Positions 7,784 to 15,922 are shown, numbered from the stretch's first letter. The stretch is DNA of 64,000 nt from an uncultured archaeon (GCA_902386135.1 CABMIB010000083.1:1-64000); one strand, 5' to 3'. A program made the numbers and translations. The notes: generated by a model not told the origin, from the sequence alone.

Positions 7784-8290
7784 TTACCTCATTAATAAAC
7801 TGTATACGAACGAACCTATTGTCGAAGAGCTAAGCCAAGCAAAAGATAAAACTCCTAATTTTGTCATAAAATTGAGAAAATGACCATTTGTATTTTCAAT
7901 TGTATTATAAGCTAATATAAAAAATACTCCTAAGAGTGCTAAACCAATAAGTATGCAAACATCCATGTTACCTTTTGCATTTTCCTTATTTATTGAAAGG
8001 TCTGGTTCTTTTTCATAAATTTCTAAAATTTGTGTGCTCACACAAAATATTATTACAATTAGTAATGTCAGTAGCCAACCTAGAAACTGATAAGAAGATG
8101 GTAAATCTGTAGAAAGCTCTAGGAGCCAAAGTACAATAGTTAAACTAAATATAAATTCAAATGACTTTTTATCAAGTATATCCTGATACGCCATATTATA
8201 TAAGCTCCTACAAAATTTTTGATAACTATTTGTAGTGAACCCCACTAATGAACCCAAGTTATATGAAATTATCGACTCAAATGCCACCAT
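7784..8290 (-). CDS. Small polytopic membrane protein of the PRTase-associated cluster
   Basis: A 168-residue protein with about four hydrophobic segments (roughly residues 40-60, 67-87, 107-128 and 140-162) joined by short polar loops and preceded by a 35-residue polar N-terminus. No enzymatic motif. It is the first gene of the leftward three-gene unit. A TATA-like AAATATATATAC sits about 30 bp before the ATG, so the transcript may be leaderless. In an accessory system it could be a membrane effector or sensor; that is inference from layout only. Confidence 0.65.
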   Translation of the reverse strand: MVAFESIISYNLGSLVGFTTNSYQKFCRSLYNMAYQDILDKKSFEFIFSLTIVLWLLELSTDLPSSYQFLGWLLTLLIVIIFCVSTQILEIYEKEPDLSINKENAKGNMDVCILIGLALLGVFFILAYNTIENTNGHFLNFMTKLGVLSFAWLSSSTIGSFVYSLLMR

Positions 8291-8407
8291 TTATAATAGT
8301 AATTGGCATTTACAGTATATATATTTTTTCTAAAATGAGCTAATTTGATATAATTTATACTGATTAAAGCAATCTTTATCTACTTTCATAGTAAATATTA
8401 ATTTGTT
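8291..8407. promoter_or_regulatory. Divergent promoter region between membrane protein and wHTH gene
   Basis: This 117-bp, very AT-rich spacer carries a TATA-like AAATATATATAC near 8309-8325 (minus strand, facing the membrane-protein gene) and a TGATATAATTTATAC near 8347-8361 (plus strand, facing the winged-helix gene). The divergent layout is typical of a local regulator controlling itself and the adjacent operon. Confidence 0.45.
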
Positions 8408-8671
8408 ATGTCAGATGTTATTGGAAAATTTCAAATTAAGTTCAGTGATCTTAATGAAACTCAAAGGAAAATAATAGAATTACTAAATGAAAAGATTGAT
8501 ATTAAAGTTACAAGTAAAGAAATCGCTGATAAACTGGAATATAATCCTCAATACGTAACACAAACAATTAATTCACTGAGAAAGTTAAACTGTCCTGTGA
8601 TCTTAATTAGAGAGAAAAAAAAAGCTTACCATAAGCTTATGAGGAAAATAGAAATTGAGATGGATATTTAA
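8408..8671 (+). CDS. Winged helix-turn-helix DNA-binding protein
   Basis: An 87-residue protein that is essentially one winged helix domain: helix 1 LNETQRKIIELL (about 15-26), a KEIADKLEYNPQYVTQTINSL turn/recognition segment (about 38-58) and a basic wing (REKKKAYHK). It resembles MarR/ArsR-type DNA-binding domains without ligand or metal sites. Transcribed away from the membrane protein/275-residue/PRTase operon across a 117-bp spacer, it is a likely local regulator of that operon. Composition is AT-rich like its neighbours. The fold is fairly sure; the target is inference. Confidence 0.72.
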   Translation: MSDVIGKFQIKFSDLNETQRKIIELLNEKIDIKVTSKEIADKLEYNPQYVTQTINSLRKLNCPVILIREKKKAYHKLMRKIEIEMDI

Positions 8672-8777
8672 GTATATTCCAGCTTAAAACATAAGGCAAA
8701 ATAACAGTAGCAACGTATTATTTAATATTATTTAATAGCTAATAACTGAATTAGAAATTATTATTCGGTTTGATAAT

Positions 8778-9743
8778 ATGATGGATAAAAAATATCAAGT
8801 TGTTGGTTTTGGCGCTCTGAACTGGGACGATATAAGAGAGGTCAATGAAATAGTGCGTCCTGGAGGAGAAACTTCGGGCGAGGTTTTATTGGCGTCTCCT
8901 GGGGGTTCGGCAGCAAATACTATTGTCGGTCTTTCAAGATTGGGTGTTAGTACAGCATTTGTTGGGGCGATTGGAAATGATGAAATAGGCAAACGCATTG
9001 TAAATGATTTGGAAAAAGAGAAAGTTGAGCAAATGATTGTATCTAAGAAAGGTTATACAGGGAATTGCACAGTACTTGTCGATAATAAAGGTGAAAGGTC
9101 AATATATGTTTTTCCTGAAGTGAATGATACTATTTCAATCAAAGACATTCCTGAAAGCACAATAAAAGTCATAAAAGAAGTGGGTTATTTTTACTCGGCG
9201 ACATTTGCATGTCGTTCATATGAATCGCTTGAAACACAACTTAAGCTGTCAAAAATAGCGCAAAAATTCGTTTTTTCCCCCGGAACCCTTTACACTAATC
9301 CTGATAGCAAAGTAGTACAAGAAAAAAACGAAGTGATAGATGCTCTTCTCGATAATACCGATATCTTGTTTCTGAATCATGAAGAGATTAAAATGCGAAC
9401 TGGGCAGAGCGAATATTCAAGAGCCTCCAAGAAGCTAATGGAAACATATGATAATATAGGTACCATTGCAGTAACTCTTGGAGAAAATGGCTGTTTTGTT
9501 AAAACACGAACGGATGAAATAAAGATCCCGGCATACAAGGCGGAAATTATTAAGGATACAGTGGGGGCCGGAGATTCGTTTGCAGCAGGATTCATGTACG
9601 GTTTGATTAAAGGCAAAAGCCCAAAGACTTGTGGAGAGATCGGAAATTACGTTGCAAATAAAGTTATTGGAAAGGCAGGGGCTCGCGAAGGTTTGCCATC
9701 CCATGATGACGCTCATATTGAAAAGTTGCTATCTCAAATATAG
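8778..9743 (+). CDS. PfkB-family carbohydrate/nucleoside kinase
   Basis: A 321-residue ribokinase-type kinase. PfkB signature 1 is the GGSAANTIVGLSRLG segment (about residues 41-55). Signature 2, DTVGAGDSFAAGFMYG (about 262-277), contains the catalytic Asp and anion hole. ATP-dependent phosphorylation of a sugar or nucleoside is expected. The substrate (ribose, fructose, adenosine, nucleoside) cannot be fixed from these motifs. Full length and monocistronic. The start could be either of two adjacent ATGs (8778 or 8781), and the ribosome binding site is weak. The 160 bp after the gene hold nothing recognisable. Confidence 0.9.
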   Translation: MMDKKYQVVGFGALNWDDIREVNEIVRPGGETSGEVLLASPGGSAANTIVGLSRLGVSTAFVGAIGNDEIGKRIVNDLEKEKVEQMIVSKKGYTGNCTVLVDNKGERSIYVFPEVNDTISIKDIPESTIKVIKEVGYFYSATFACRSYESLETQLKLSKIAQKFVFSPGTLYTNPDSKVVQEKNEVIDALLDNTDILFLNHEEIKMRTGQSEYSRASKKLMETYDNIGTIAVTLGENGCFVKTRTDEIKIPAYKAEIIKDTVGAGDSFAAGFMYGLIKGKSPKTCGEIGNYVANKVIGKAGAREGLPSHDDAHIEKLLSQI

Positions 9744-9905
9744 ACACCATACAAAAATATAGCATTTCATAAATTACTAATTATAAATAGATTTTTAAAT
9801 ATCTCGTGATTTTTATGGGTTAAAAAATAAAAATCGAGAATGCTTCCTTTCGATATCAGCTAAAAATAACACTTACTATATGCATGTCGATTTAAGAGAT
9901 ATACT

Positions 9906-11066
9906 TCAACTCTGGTATGAAATCCTGTATATCTTCCCTGCATTATCATCGCTCACAAACAGCGAGCCATCATTTGCAACTATTATATCCACAGGTCTTC
10001 CCAGCACGTTTGCTCCCTGAAGCCAGCCCGTAGCGAAATCTGTTACCGTGAAATTGTTCATATCTATGCGCACGATCTTATACCCCGTCGGTACCCTGCG
10101 GTTCCATTAGCCGTGGTACGCAACGAACAGGTTACCCCTGTATTCCTGGGGGAAGCTGTTACCATAGTAGAAAGCAAGCCCCAGGGGTGCGGAATGAGCC
10201 TGGAGGTCGATAAGACTGGGTGTCATATCCATGCATGGGTCTCTAACATAAACATTCTTATCAAAATCCGTATCATGGATATTCTTGCCGTAGCATATGG
10301 GCCAGCCGTAATTTTTACCATCCTCGATCAGGTTTATCTCATCAGGCGGCACGTCCTCCCCGAGATTGTCGCGGCCATTATCAGTTGCATACATTTTGCC
10401 TGTTACCGGGTGGAACACAAAACCGACCGCGTTCCTCAAACCTTTTGCAAAAATCCTGCACTCTTTTCCTTCGGGGGTACATATGCTAATAGCAGCCCTT
10501 CTTTCATCCTGCTCATAGCAGACATTACAGGAAGAGCCGATGCTGAGGTATAAACTGCCGTTATGGACTTTTATCGTTCTTGTGAAATGACCGCCCGTCG
10601 GCAGGTTATCGATAAGTACTTCCAGGGTGCTTCTATCAGCAACTGAATTGTTATTGCCACTCTTCACCCTTATCACCCTGTTTTCCTCAGCGACGTAGAA
10701 CCAGCCATTATAGAAATCGATCCCGTGCGGATTGTTCAGTCCATCGATGAATGTTGTTACTTTATCGGCTTTTTTATCGCCGCTTCGGTAAGGGAGCGCA
10801 ACAACCTTTCCCTGGTTCGGTATACTAACATACAGAACATCGTCTTTGAGGAGCATCATCCTTGGACCCGGGTTTGCACCGGGATATGAGACTGCGCTTC
10901 CACCAAGATTGTCTGCATAGATATCTATCCCGAACCCCTGCGGCAGGTTGATATAATTGAGCGTATCGGACTTAACCGATGGTCGCAAACCCAGTAAGGT
11001 AGACGCAACAGTTATAGCTGCGATTACGAGCAACACAACCAGCACCCATACAATTTTCCTGCTCAT
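9906..11066 (-). pseudogene. PQQ-dependent sugar dehydrogenase-like beta-propeller protein, interrupted by in-frame TAA
   Basis: The reading frame from 11066 encodes an N-terminal membrane anchor/signal (residues 5-25) and a glucose/sorbosone dehydrogenase-type beta-propeller (GPRMMLLKDDVLYVS, ATDNGRDNLGEDVPPDEIN and NYGWP motifs). It stops at TAA (10107-10109) right after NLFVAYHG. The same frame then continues without gap for 66 codons (WNRRVPTGYK...) to TGA at 9906-9908, which completes the expected C-terminal blades. The TAA stands where the family has Ser in a HGSWNR motif, so one base change (TCA to TAA) explains it. Either a recent pseudogene, a truncated protein or a sequencing error. 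The adjacent upstream gene (3-bp spacing) encodes a small membrane protein. Confidence 0.85.
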
Positions 11067-11069
11067 ATT

Positions 11070-11468
11070 TCAACCCACCTGAGGCGGCAGATAATAGGCT
11101 GCTATCGCCACCACAGCGCCGATGATCACAGAGTATATAATAATGCGCCACGCCTTTCTGCGGTCCATAGCGCGGAACTCAGCCTGTTCAACCGTATCGG
11201 TCTTTCCGACTTCGGGGCTAAAATTAAGCAATCCCAGCATGCCAAAATAAGCGCAAAAATGCATGCGCGCCTGCAGGAAACCAACAGCCGCCATCGTTGC
11301 CGGAATAAAGGTGATAAGGCGCCAGAGCCGCGGCGCGTTAAGAAATATAAACATACCCAAGAGGAGAACCGTGAGGATCAACCCGAACCAACCGGCCTGT
11401 TCCCTTCTCTTGATCTCACTTCTTCCGATGTTGCATACTCCCGGAATATACTGGTCTTGTGCTTGCAT
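11070..11468 (-). CDS. Small integral membrane protein, operon partner of sugar dehydrogenase-like gene
   Basis: A 132-residue protein with three or four hydrophobic helices (about residues 27-45, 50-80 and 108-127). A conserved-looking N-terminal VCNIGRSEIKRRE motif precedes helix 1. Met/Trp/Cys residues in the middle (QARMHFCAYFG) could matter for cofactor or membrane packing. No enzyme family recognised. It ends 3 bp before the beta-propeller dehydrogenase gene, so it is probably its membrane partner or an electron-transfer anchor (inference). The short Rieske gene lies 34 bp upstream in the same direction. Confidence 0.7.
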   Translation of the reverse strand: MQAQDQYIPGVCNIGRSEIKRREQAGWFGLILTVLLLGMFIFLNAPRLWRLITFIPATMAAVGFLQARMHFCAYFGMLGLLNFSPEVGKTDTVEQAEFRAMDRRKAWRIIIYSVIIGAVVAIAAYYLPPQVG

Positions 11469-11502
11469 ATATTTGTAGCCAGATGTTAAATGCGATTATT
11501 CT

Positions 11503-11889
11503 CTACGCATCCACCATTATCGAATTTCCCTCTACTTTAACAGGATATGTCCCTATATCATAAATTTTTATCCTTGACAAAAGCATGCCGGTATACTGGA
11601 GCGCATTCTTCAGATGTTCAGGAAGCGGTTCATCTCCCGTACTGCGGGGGACGGGACCACTTAATGCCTCACCTGTAGTTATATCGAATTGTGAATAATG
11701 CATGGGGCAGGTTAGAATATAACCCTCCAGGGTTCCCATTTCCAGCGGCGCATTCGTATGACCGCATCGCCTGCTGACCGTGTATATTTTCCCGTCATAG
11801 TTGCACAGGACGATCTCTTTGCCATTTGCTTCAACTGCTATCATTCCCCCGGATGCGATATCATCCATCCTGGCCACTTCAACGAACAT
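11503..11889 (-). CDS. Rieske [2Fe-2S] ferredoxin-type protein
   Basis: A 128-residue soluble Rieske protein. The cluster ligands are C42-x-H44 and C61-x2-H64, within the RRCGHTNAPL and CPMHYSQFD motifs. There is no signal peptide or membrane helix, so it is a cytoplasmic electron carrier of the dioxygenase-ferredoxin type with an extra 35-residue C-terminal extension. Its start overlaps the FTR-like gene by 11 bp (11879-11889), so they are co-translated. It probably passes electrons to or from the FTR-like partner, perhaps coupled to the downstream membrane protein/dehydrogenase genes (inference). Confidence 0.9.
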   Translation of the reverse strand: MFVEVARMDDIASGGMIAVEANGKEIVLCNYDGKIYTVSRRCGHTNAPLEMGTLEGYILTCPMHYSQFDITTGEALSGPVPRSTGDEPLPEHLKNALQYTGMLLSRIKIYDIGTYPVKVEGNSIMVDA

Positions 11890-12241
11890 TATTACCTCTT
11901 TTGAACGCAGCAGCGGGTATTTCAGTAACAGGTATCTGTCTTAATCCGCTGGTATCCGTAACGTCTTTATGCACATATAGCAGGCACCAGCAGCATTTCA
12001 TATAATCGAAATGTTCCCTGTGAAAAGGTATACATGGGCAGACAAGCTTCATCCTCCCTTCTCTGTCCTTTGGCAGTCCCTGGCATGGACAAAAGGGGAT
12101 GCCGTGTTTTTGCTCCAATCCAACTTCCTGCTCAAGTAAAAAATCAACCAGCTCCTCATCAGGATTGAACTTGTATCCCAGTGGGTCCACTACTTTTTGG
12201 AACAAATATCTCAGAGCCTTTTTCCTTGATTCGACGTTCAT
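11879..12241 (-). CDS. Ferredoxin:thioredoxin reductase catalytic-subunit-like protein
   Basis: A 120-residue protein with the FTR beta-type cysteine pattern: C51-P-C53, C68-P-C70 and C83-C84-W-C86. These can hold a [4Fe-4S] cluster next to a redox-active disulfide. The third motif is CCWC instead of the plant CHC, and the spacing between motifs differs slightly from chloroplast FTR, so the substrate may not be a standard thioredoxin. It overlaps the Rieske gene by 11 bp. Together they look like a cytoplasmic thiol-redox pair. Methanogens have several FTR homologues. Confidence 0.85.
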   Translation of the reverse strand: MNVESRKKALRYLFQKVVDPLGYKFNPDEELVDFLLEQEVGLEQKHGIPFCPCQGLPKDREGRMKLVCPCIPFHREHFDYMKCCWCLLYVHKDVTDTSGLRQIPVTEIPAAAFKRGNNVR

Positions 12242-12459
12242 TTCTGTTTACCTTTATCTATCTTCTTCACTCTGAAGGTCATAATCCACGTATGATATGC
12301 ATTCATAAACCGGCAATTTATCCTCTTTGATTGCAAACCCATGAAGACCTCACGATTCATTTTTTTCCACTCCCAATATAACTATTAGTAACAGCGGTAT
12401 ATAATCCCTATTGTTTCTTTGAGGCAGTTTCAAATCGTGTTGATTATACCATAAGATAC

Positions 12460-13062
12460 CTACAATCGTGTTATAGATGAGAGCCACGCTCGCGCTCCAC
12501 CGTCATGGACATTGCTCTCGAACATCGCCTCCCGGATATAATTGATCTTCCATCCCTTTTGGAACGTTGTCCGTATCTCCACCTGTGTAACCCGCCTCGG
12601 TCCCCATGAGCCAGTTTCGTACTCGCTGAAGCAGAGCATGTAGTATATCCCGCCGGAGCGGAGAACCGATGCAAGGCTGCTTACGAAAACCGGTCGTTCC
12701 TCATCCGAGAATACGTGAAATAGACCGGAATCAATAACAGTATCGAATGTCCTTCCGAGGTGTTGAAGCTTCAGCGCATCGAAAACAAGGAAAGTTGCCT
12801 TCAAACCGCGCTTCCGGGCTTTTGTTTTCGCCTTCTCGATAGCTGCGGGTGTAGAATCAATTCCCCACACATCGTGACCCAAGCCAGCAAGATACAGGTC
12901 GTTCTCTCCCGTGCCGCAACCAACATCAAGCACGCTACCCCGTATCTCGCCCGCCTCCTCTAACCGCACGAATTCCTGCTGCGGACGACCAATATCCCAG
13001 GGAGGCACGCCTTCATAGATCGAGTTGAAAAAATCCATAGTTGAGACGGCTTTCAGCGTCAC
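12460..13062 (-). CDS. Class I SAM-dependent methyltransferase (TehB/TPMT-like)
   Basis: A 200-residue methyltransferase with motif I VLDVGCGTGENDLYLA (about residues 44-59), motif II GIDSTPAAIEKA (about 69-80) and the DSGLFHVFSDEER loop (about 111-123) found in thiopurine/tellurite-type enzymes. These act on small molecules in the cytoplasm. The frame opens at GTG 13062, but the ATG at 13038 (MDFFNSIYEG) fits the family N-terminus better. The strong AGGAGGTGA lies at the GTG, so the start is unsettled. Monocistronic. The 218 bp downstream hold no gene. Confidence 0.85.
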   Translation of the reverse strand: MTLKAVSTMDFFNSIYEGVPPWDIGRPQQEFVRLEEAGEIRGSVLDVGCGTGENDLYLAGLGHDVWGIDSTPAAIEKAKTKARKRGLKATFLVFDALKLQHLGRTFDTVIDSGLFHVFSDEERPVFVSSLASVLRSGGIYYMLCFSEYETGSWGPRRVTQVEIRTTFQKGWKINYIREAMFESNVHDGGARAWLSSITRL

Positions 13063-13103
13063 CTCCTGCAGGTGCTTTACTTTTTTCTATACAATCCTTA
13101 CTT

Positions 13104-13367
13104 TTACATCTTCTCCATCATTTCCAGTGCTTCTTCAAGCGGCAAAGCAGGAGCTATATGTGGCACGCCTATTTCTCTGAAAGGGTAGGTTATCTTTAGA
13201 ATTGCTTCCTCATTTGGGGCATCAAATATTGCTACAGAAATATGTCTTCCTATCAGCAGATATCTGCCTATCAATTTCACTTCTTGCGGATATTTAAAAT
13301 CTTTCCAGAGTCCCAGAAGTTCTGATGTATTTTCCGGAACCCACTTGAACCATAGTACAAACAACAT
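13104..13367 (-). CDS. DUF3303-like small protein
   Basis: An 87-residue ferredoxin-fold-like protein starting MLFVLWFKW, with the LIGRYLLIGRHISVAIFDAPNEEAI core (about residues 32-56) that resembles DUF3303 proteins found in methanogens and bacteria. No metal-binding cysteines. A good ribosome binding site (GGAGGT) precedes the ATG. The family probably forms dimeric alpha+beta barrels, but its role is unknown. It is separated by 40-90 bp from the flanking methyltransferase and flavodoxin genes in the same direction. Confidence 0.7.
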   Translation of the reverse strand: MLFVLWFKWVPENTSELLGLWKDFKYPQEVKLIGRYLLIGRHISVAIFDAPNEEAILKITYPFREIGVPHIAPALPLEEALEMMEKM

Positions 13368-13456
13368 ATACTAACCTCCAATTATACGTGTATGTAATTA
13401 AGTGATATAAATATGTTGATACCATTCTTCTCAACGTATATCGAAATCGTCTCTAT

Positions 13457-13891
13457 TCAAGCTTTTTTCACTTTGTTAGCGATGTCTTTCCCCAGCCGCT
13501 TGCACTCTTCAAGGTCTTTTTCCGTAGGCTGATACTGGATACGCAGTACAGGGTCAATCACATTCATACCAAGTTCACGCATCTTTTCTGCAATCATCAC
13601 AGGCGCCTCGCCGCTCCATCCGTAAGAGCCGAATGCCGCCCCAACTTTGTCTGCTACTTTTGCTTTTTCAAGGCTTTCAATAAATTTTTCCATGGGAGGC
13701 AGCATCTTATAATAGAAAGTCGAAGAGCCAACCGCTATGGCATCCGCAGCTTTCATGTCCTCTATTCTTACTTCATGGAAATTCACTGCTATAGCGTCGA
13801 CGTTCCTTGATTTTGCACCTTCTACGATGGCTTCTGCCATCGCTTTAGTATTACCCGATGTACTGAGATATACAACAACTACTTTTGGCAT
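13457..13891 (-). CDS. Flavodoxin-like FMN protein
   Basis: A 144-residue flavodoxin domain. The phosphate-binding loop STSGNTKAMAEAI (about residues 10-22), the GSSTFYYKMLPPM loop (about 55-67) and the GSYGWSGEAP motif (about 88-97) fit the C-terminal half of A-type flavoproteins (FprA-like), here as a free-standing protein. It is a one- or two-electron carrier or flavin reductase partner in the cytoplasm. There is a clear ribosome binding site (AGGAGAG) before the ATG. No beta-lactamase (diiron) partner gene is adjacent. Confidence 0.9.
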   Translation of the reverse strand: MPKVVVVYLSTSGNTKAMAEAIVEGAKSRNVDAIAVNFHEVRIEDMKAADAIAVGSSTFYYKMLPPMEKFIESLEKAKVADKVGAAFGSYGWSGEAPVMIAEKMRELGMNVIDPVLRIQYQPTEKDLEECKRLGKDIANKVKKA

Positions 13892-14113
13892 ATTTTTCTC
13901 TCCTTATCATGTTAATTGGGTGGTTTTATGGCTCCCACTCACACAATAATATTAGGGGTGGTTATTAGATAAAAACTTTCGCTCAATATCAAGTATAGAA
14001 ATAGGTTTTTCAGGACGTTTCAGTTCATGGTATTCGAAAAGCTACATACGGAAGCACTATATCCAAGACTTTAAGCTATGTGAGCATCAAACTGTGGTTT
14101 ATGTGGGTATGAT

Positions 14114-14818
14114 ATGGTTAAAAAATTCAGTAAAGAAGAATTGAAAAAATTCGATGGCAAAAGTGGAGCGCCAATTTATGTGGCATATAAAAATAAGGTT
14201 TATGACCTTACACAAAGCCCTTTGTGGAAATTTGGCATCCATGCAAATACTCACAAAGCTGGAATAGACTCAACTGAGAGCATATTGAATGCGCCGCATG
14301 GTGAGGAAGTTTTTGAGAGATACTCTGTAGTCGGTGAGCTTGGAGAAGAATCAGGGTTTGACTTAGAAGGAAAACTTTTGAGAGTTATTAAGACCGGGGG
14401 TATGGATAGAAGAATTCATAGAATGACCTCTCACTTTCCTATTTCTCTTCTCATGACCGCTTCTCTGTTAATTCTTCTTTATGAGTACATTGGCAATAGA
14501 TCATTTGAAGTTGCGGCATACTATACTTTATCGCTTGGAGTTATAGCCTCACCAATCTCAGTTTTAAGCGGCTTATGGGGTTGGAAAATCTCTTATCTTG
14601 GAGTAATGACAAAAATTTTTAAAAGAAAGATACTAATTTCCGTACCTCTTTTAGTTATTGGTTTCGTGTGCCTTATTTTACGGAGTCTTTATCCCGATAT
14701 TCTGGTAGAAAAATTACTCTTAAGCTGGATCTATCTAATAATGGTTTTATGTCTTACACCCATAGTTATTACTCTTGGATATTATGGAGGAAAAATAACA
14801 TTCTTAAGACCATTTTAA
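14114..14818 (+). CDS. Cytochrome b5-like heme domain fused to a DUF2231-like membrane domain
   Basis: Residues 1-75 form a cytochrome b5-like domain: FSKEELKKFDGKSGAPIYVA, VYDLTQSPLWKFG and GIHANTHKAGID, with the prokaryotic variant in which the heme ligands are less obvious than in animal b5. Residues about 95-230 contain four hydrophobic helices beginning RRIHRMTSHFPISLL, a DUF2231-like start whose His residues may bind heme. Probably a membrane-bound heme redox protein. The coiled-coil/ferritin-like gene follows 15 bp downstream, so the two form an operon. The fusion is known in anaerobic archaea and bacteria. The electron partner is unknown. Confidence 0.82.
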   Translation: MVKKFSKEELKKFDGKSGAPIYVAYKNKVYDLTQSPLWKFGIHANTHKAGIDSTESILNAPHGEEVFERYSVVGELGEESGFDLEGKLLRVIKTGGMDRRIHRMTSHFPISLLMTASLLILLYEYIGNRSFEVAAYYTLSLGVIASPISVLSGLWGWKISYLGVMTKIFKRKILISVPLLVIGFVCLILRSLYPDILVEKLLLSWIYLIMVLCLTPIVITLGYYGGKITFLRPF

Positions 14819-14833
14819 TTTAGAGGGAAGATA

Positions 14834-15151
14834 ATGGAAACGAATAATAAAAAAGAATTACAGGGTATGATAAAAGAATTGCAAGATAAAATAAATGAAT
14901 TGCAGGATATGATAGAGGCTATCTTGTTAGCCATACCCAGGGAAAGGGAAGCTCATGAATATTACGCAAACGCCTACCGTGAAGCTACCAGCGAGGCTTC
15001 ACGAAAGATGTATTCTTATTTAGCTGAGCAAGAAACATTGCATGAGACTACATTAAGGAAAAGATTGGACGAGCTCCAACAGGAGCTAGTCGAAACAAAA
15101 ATAAAACTAGAATTAGAGCGCATGAAACTGAAAGGGGAAAGAGGGGGTTAG
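14834..15151 (+). CDS. Coiled-coil protein with a half rubrerythrin/ferritin-like motif
   Basis: A 105-residue all-helical protein. Residues 5-30 and 72-100 are heptad-like coiled coil. The middle has REREAHEYYANAYREA (36-51) followed by LAEQETLH (63-70). E39/E42 and the E67-x2-H70 pair resemble one half of a rubrerythrin diiron site. Two-helix versions that dimerise exist in encapsulated ferritins, so it may bind iron as an oligomer. Lies 15 bp after the cytochrome b5-like gene with GAGGG as ribosome binding site. Iron binding is inference. Confidence 0.7.
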   Translation: METNNKKELQGMIKELQDKINELQDMIEAILLAIPREREAHEYYANAYREATSEASRKMYSYLAEQETLHETTLRKRLDELQQELVETKIKLELERMKLKGERGG

Positions 15152-15652
15152 CCTAATTTTGCCCAAAAGGTTTCTTATATAAAATCCTTGCATGCACGGC
15201 TTGTTTGGTATACGTTCTTTTTTATTTTCAAGCAATAGCCATCAAATCCCTGTTTAATTCCACTTTTTACTTTCTAGAAAAAATATTACAGTCTACACAA
15301 TAGTACACTGCCTCTCCTACACTTAATTACCTCTTGTCATAATAATACGAACTTCTTTTCTCCATCTCCCATCATGGAAATACTCACAATAGATATATTC
15401 TTGCATGCAACATTCCGGTCTTTTCTGAATATCGCATCCACTGTGCATTCGAGGACATTTATTAGGTAATAACATGCTCTCCCGCGCATGGTTTTATAAG
15501 CTTCTTAGTATAAATAGCTGGCGCTCGACCCTGTAAAACTATAAATTGTACCTAACTCTGTATATAATAACTTCATGTCACTCGAGACCGGTAAAGAATA
15601 AAACTAAGAGGTATGGTGTACATAATATATACACCTGCAAGTTGGTGGTGTA
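15152..15652. other. 500-bp intergenic region with promoter elements
   Basis: No long gene. It contains a possible 50-residue Cys-rich frame on the minus strand (15323-15475, listed separately). It also carries TATA-like sites near 15493 (CTTATAAA, minus strand) and near 15561 (TATATAATAA, plus strand), plus a CATAATATATAC close to the start of the next plus-strand gene. No tandem repeats seen. Confidence 0.5.
15323..15475 (-). CDS. Possible 50-residue cysteine-rich protein
   Basis: ATG at 15475 to TAA at 15323-15325. The product has five cysteines (residues 7, 14, 22, 23 and 30) spaced as in small metal-binding proteins, with NKCPRMHSGCDI and ECCMQEYIYCEYFHDG segments and a basic C-terminus. 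The amino-acid make-up looks protein-like rather than random. The ribosome binding site (GGGAG) is too close to the ATG to be ideal, and the TATA-like CTTATAAA is only about 20 bp upstream. No family recognised. Confidence 0.4.
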   Translation of the reverse strand: MLLPNKCPRMHSGCDIQKRPECCMQEYIYCEYFHDGRWRKEVRIIMTRGN

Positions 15653-15922
15653 ATGGCTTACGGCTTTATCTTACGTTTCCAAACTCAGGGCGAATTGAAT
15701 TCTGTTTATGCGCTGTTAAAGGAAAAATCGAATCCTTTCACATTGAGAAAATTTTTCAATTCAGCTAACGTTCCATGTTCTTTTGCTCTCGTTATTGAAT
15801 GCAGAGAGCAAGATATAGTAAAATTGTTGGAAAATTATTTCTTACGTTCTTATTGGGGTGATGTCGACATTTCTCTCCTACAGGGACATGAATCTGAAAT
15901 TGATAAACTGATGCCGATTTAA
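15653..15922 (+). CDS. Hypothetical small protein
   Basis: An 89-residue soluble alpha/beta protein with no recognised motif, one buried-looking region FALVIEC and no membrane helix. GGTGGTG lies about 5 nt before the ATG. A TATA-like TATATAATAA near 15561 could drive it. It converges with the desulforedoxin-like gene 24 bp away. Function unknown; the frame is the only substantial one here and has normal composition. Confidence 0.6.
   Translation: MAYGFILRFQTQGELNSVYALLKEKSNPFTLRKFFNSANVPCSFALVIECREQDIVKLLENYFLRSYWGDVDISLLQGHESEIDKLMPI

Noticed and set aside
7800-8407. CRISPR-like or repeat array in the AT-rich region
   Set aside because: Only A/T-rich promoter-type sequence; no regularly spaced repeats here or anywhere in the window.
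10107-10109. Stop codon as recoding site (pyrrolysine or selenocysteine)
   Set aside because: The codon is TAA. Pyrrolysine uses TAG and selenocysteine uses TGA, so mutation or error is more likely.
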